Shown: positions 12,432-13,402 of the stretch, in pieces
Layout of the letters: every line of letters starts with the position of its first letter
Position numbering within the stretch: the first letter of the stretch is position 1
NCBI GenBank assembly: GCA_025356695.1
Contig: JANXSE010000157.1
Location: forward strand, 1-13,402
Direction: 5' to 3'
Source of the DNA: Betaproteobacteria bacterium
GTDB lineage: Bacteria; Pseudomonadota; Gammaproteobacteria; Burkholderiales; SG8-41
DNA: 13,402 nt
Notes under the pieces: model-generated
Databases searched by the model: none
Told to the model about the DNA's origin: nothing
Seen by the model: only the letters and a program-made list of their open reading frames with translations
Translations under genes and position numbers: made by a program

Positions 12432-13402
12432 CACAGAAAGCTCACCATCCAGACCGAGCGGTAATGCGCCGGCGCGGTTGCCGCAATCGCGTCCGGCAGC
12501 GCCGGCCACTGCAGGCATTCAAGTCCATGTTGCGCCAGCACCTTGCGAGCCGCCTTGGCGTTCGCGTCATCCGCGAGGAACGGATAGCCGTAGGGCACCG
12601 TGCCTTCGGGCAATGAAGGAAACACTGGCGGATAGCGCAGCGGGTCGAGCAGCGCCGGCAACAGGCGATAGAGTTCGCAGCGCCGCGTTGCCTCGGCCTC
12701 GACATCGGTGTTGTGCATGACTTCCAGCAGCATGGCATGCGGTGCGCCGTCACCGGGCAACTGTGTTTCCGATTGCGGTGCAGACGGCGGTATGGTGTGC
12801 CCGGTTCTTAACCGGCGCAGCAACCGCGTCAACGCGGTCGCCGTTCGGGCCGGCCACCTGCCGAACACGCGGACCAGTTTGCGCAAGCGCTGTTTTCCGA
12901 GAAAGGTTGTGTCAGGCGAGACGGCGCTGAAAGGAGGCTGCGGCGCAAGTGTCGCTGCGAAAGCCGCGTTGTTGACAACAACCGCGGCACCGTTCGGCAC
13001 GGCCAGCGTTTTCCGCAGGCTGAAGATGCCGAGATCGCCGCGCGTGCCGAGCACACGTCCGCTACTGTCGCGGCTGAACAAACCGTGTGCATTGTCTTCG
13101 ATCAGCACGGCGCCGCTGCGCGCGCAGTATTGCGTGAAGGGTGTGAGGTCCTGCGCGAAGCCGAAATAGTCGACGGCGACGATGGCTTTCGCCACCGGTA
13201 GCGACGACTGATCGCAGGCGAGCTCGAGTTTCTCGTTCACCGGATAATATTCAACGCGCGCCTCCAGCGCATGGACAGCGCTGAGCACTTCGCGGCAGAT
13301 AAATCCCGGCAGCAGCACGACGTCGCTGCGACTGACGCCGGCAATGCGCAAGGCAGCGACCAGCGCGTAGCGCCCGAAGGCGAAATAGCGCAGGCGGTCG
13401 TG
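12428..13402 (-). CDS. DegT/DnrJ/EryC1/StrS-type PLP aminotransferase, N-terminus missing
   Basis: The visible 324 residues extend off the window's right edge with no true start (the ATG-like TTG at 13351 is internal). FGRYAL and DVVLLPGFICREVLSAV match the substrate and cofactor part of fold-type I aminotransferases. AVLIEDNAHGLFS supplies the conserved E102/D103, with D103 expected to pair with the pyridine nitrogen. FSLRKTLAVPNGAA contains the lysine, K131 of the visible protein, that would bind PLP. Family members make amino sugars from 3- or 4-keto sugars; the 'SLRKTL' subgroup is common in exopolysaccharide loci. Between the lysine and the C-terminus there is a proline/arginine-rich stretch (about residues 163-195) that is not family-typical. 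It is coupled by a GTGA overlap to the FemAB-like gene. A non-catalytic sensory or structural relative is less likely because the lysine is present. Confidence 0.78.
   Translation of the reverse strand, partial: HDRLRYFAFGRYALVAALRIAGVSRSDVVLLPGFICREVLSAVHALEARVEYYPVNEKLELACDQSSLPVAKAIVAVDYFGFAQDLTPFTQYCARSGAVLIEDNAHGLFSRDSSGRVLGTRGDLGIFSLRKTLAVPNGAAVVVNNAAFAATLAPQPPFSAVSPDTTFLGKQRLRKLVRVFGRWPARTATALTRLLRRLRTGHTIPPSAPQSETQLPGDGAPHAMLLEVMHNTDVEAEATRRCELYRLLPALLDPLRYPPVFPSLPEGTVPYGYPFLADDANAKAARKVLAQHGLECLQWPALPDAIAATAPAHYRSVWMVSFLW
12441..12446 (-). promoter_or_regulatory. Ribosome binding site of the FemAB-like gene
   Basis: The minus strand reads GGTGAG, 9 bases before GTG 12431. It lies within the end of the aminotransferase gene and supports the GTG start over the longer upstream frame. 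Confidence 0.45.

Overview
The window is GC-rich, densely packed bacterial DNA with many GTG and TTG starts and 4-base stop/start overlaps. It reads as part of a polysaccharide (O-antigen or exopolysaccharide) biosynthesis locus of a proteobacterium. The gene families fit a beta- or gammaproteobacterium, but nothing in the window fixes the genus. I see no rRNA, tRNA, CRISPR array, insertion sequence or phage gene.

There are thirteen genes, twelve on the minus strand and one on the plus strand. In minus-strand transcription order the first block (13402 to 10620) holds a partial DegT-type aminotransferase, a FemAB/GNAT-like acyl- or aminoacyl-transferase and a CE4 polysaccharide deacetylase. 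After about 110 bases comes a second block (10508 to 7833): a sugar-1-phosphate nucleotidyltransferase that looks like glucose-1-phosphate cytidylyltransferase, an NDP-sugar 4,6-dehydratase-like SDR and a family 2 glycosyltransferase. A plus-strand gene for a multi-pass membrane protein (6204 to 7787; probable GT-C glycosyltransferase or polymerase) interrupts the run, followed by a membrane-anchored DUF218/YdcF-like protein on the minus strand (6103 to 5462). The last block (5340 to 1) is tightly coupled: a TylCIII/NovU-type sugar C-methyltransferase, an RmlC-like epimerase, an SDR 4-ketoreductase candidate, a Wzx-like flippase, a second zinc-ribbon methyltransferase and the start of a glycosyltransferase.

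Together the nucleotidyltransferase, 4,6-dehydratase, C-methyltransferase, epimerase and ketoreductase form a complete five-step set for an activated, methyl-branched 6-deoxyhexose, the logic known from dTDP-noviose synthesis and expected for 3-C-methyl sugars such as vinelose and virenose. The glycosyltransferases would add this sugar to a lipid-linked repeat unit, the flippase would export it, and the aminotransferase, FemAB-like and deacetylase genes may add and modify amino groups. The branched-sugar pathway is the most interesting content. Its exact product and nucleotide carrier cannot be settled from sequence alone.
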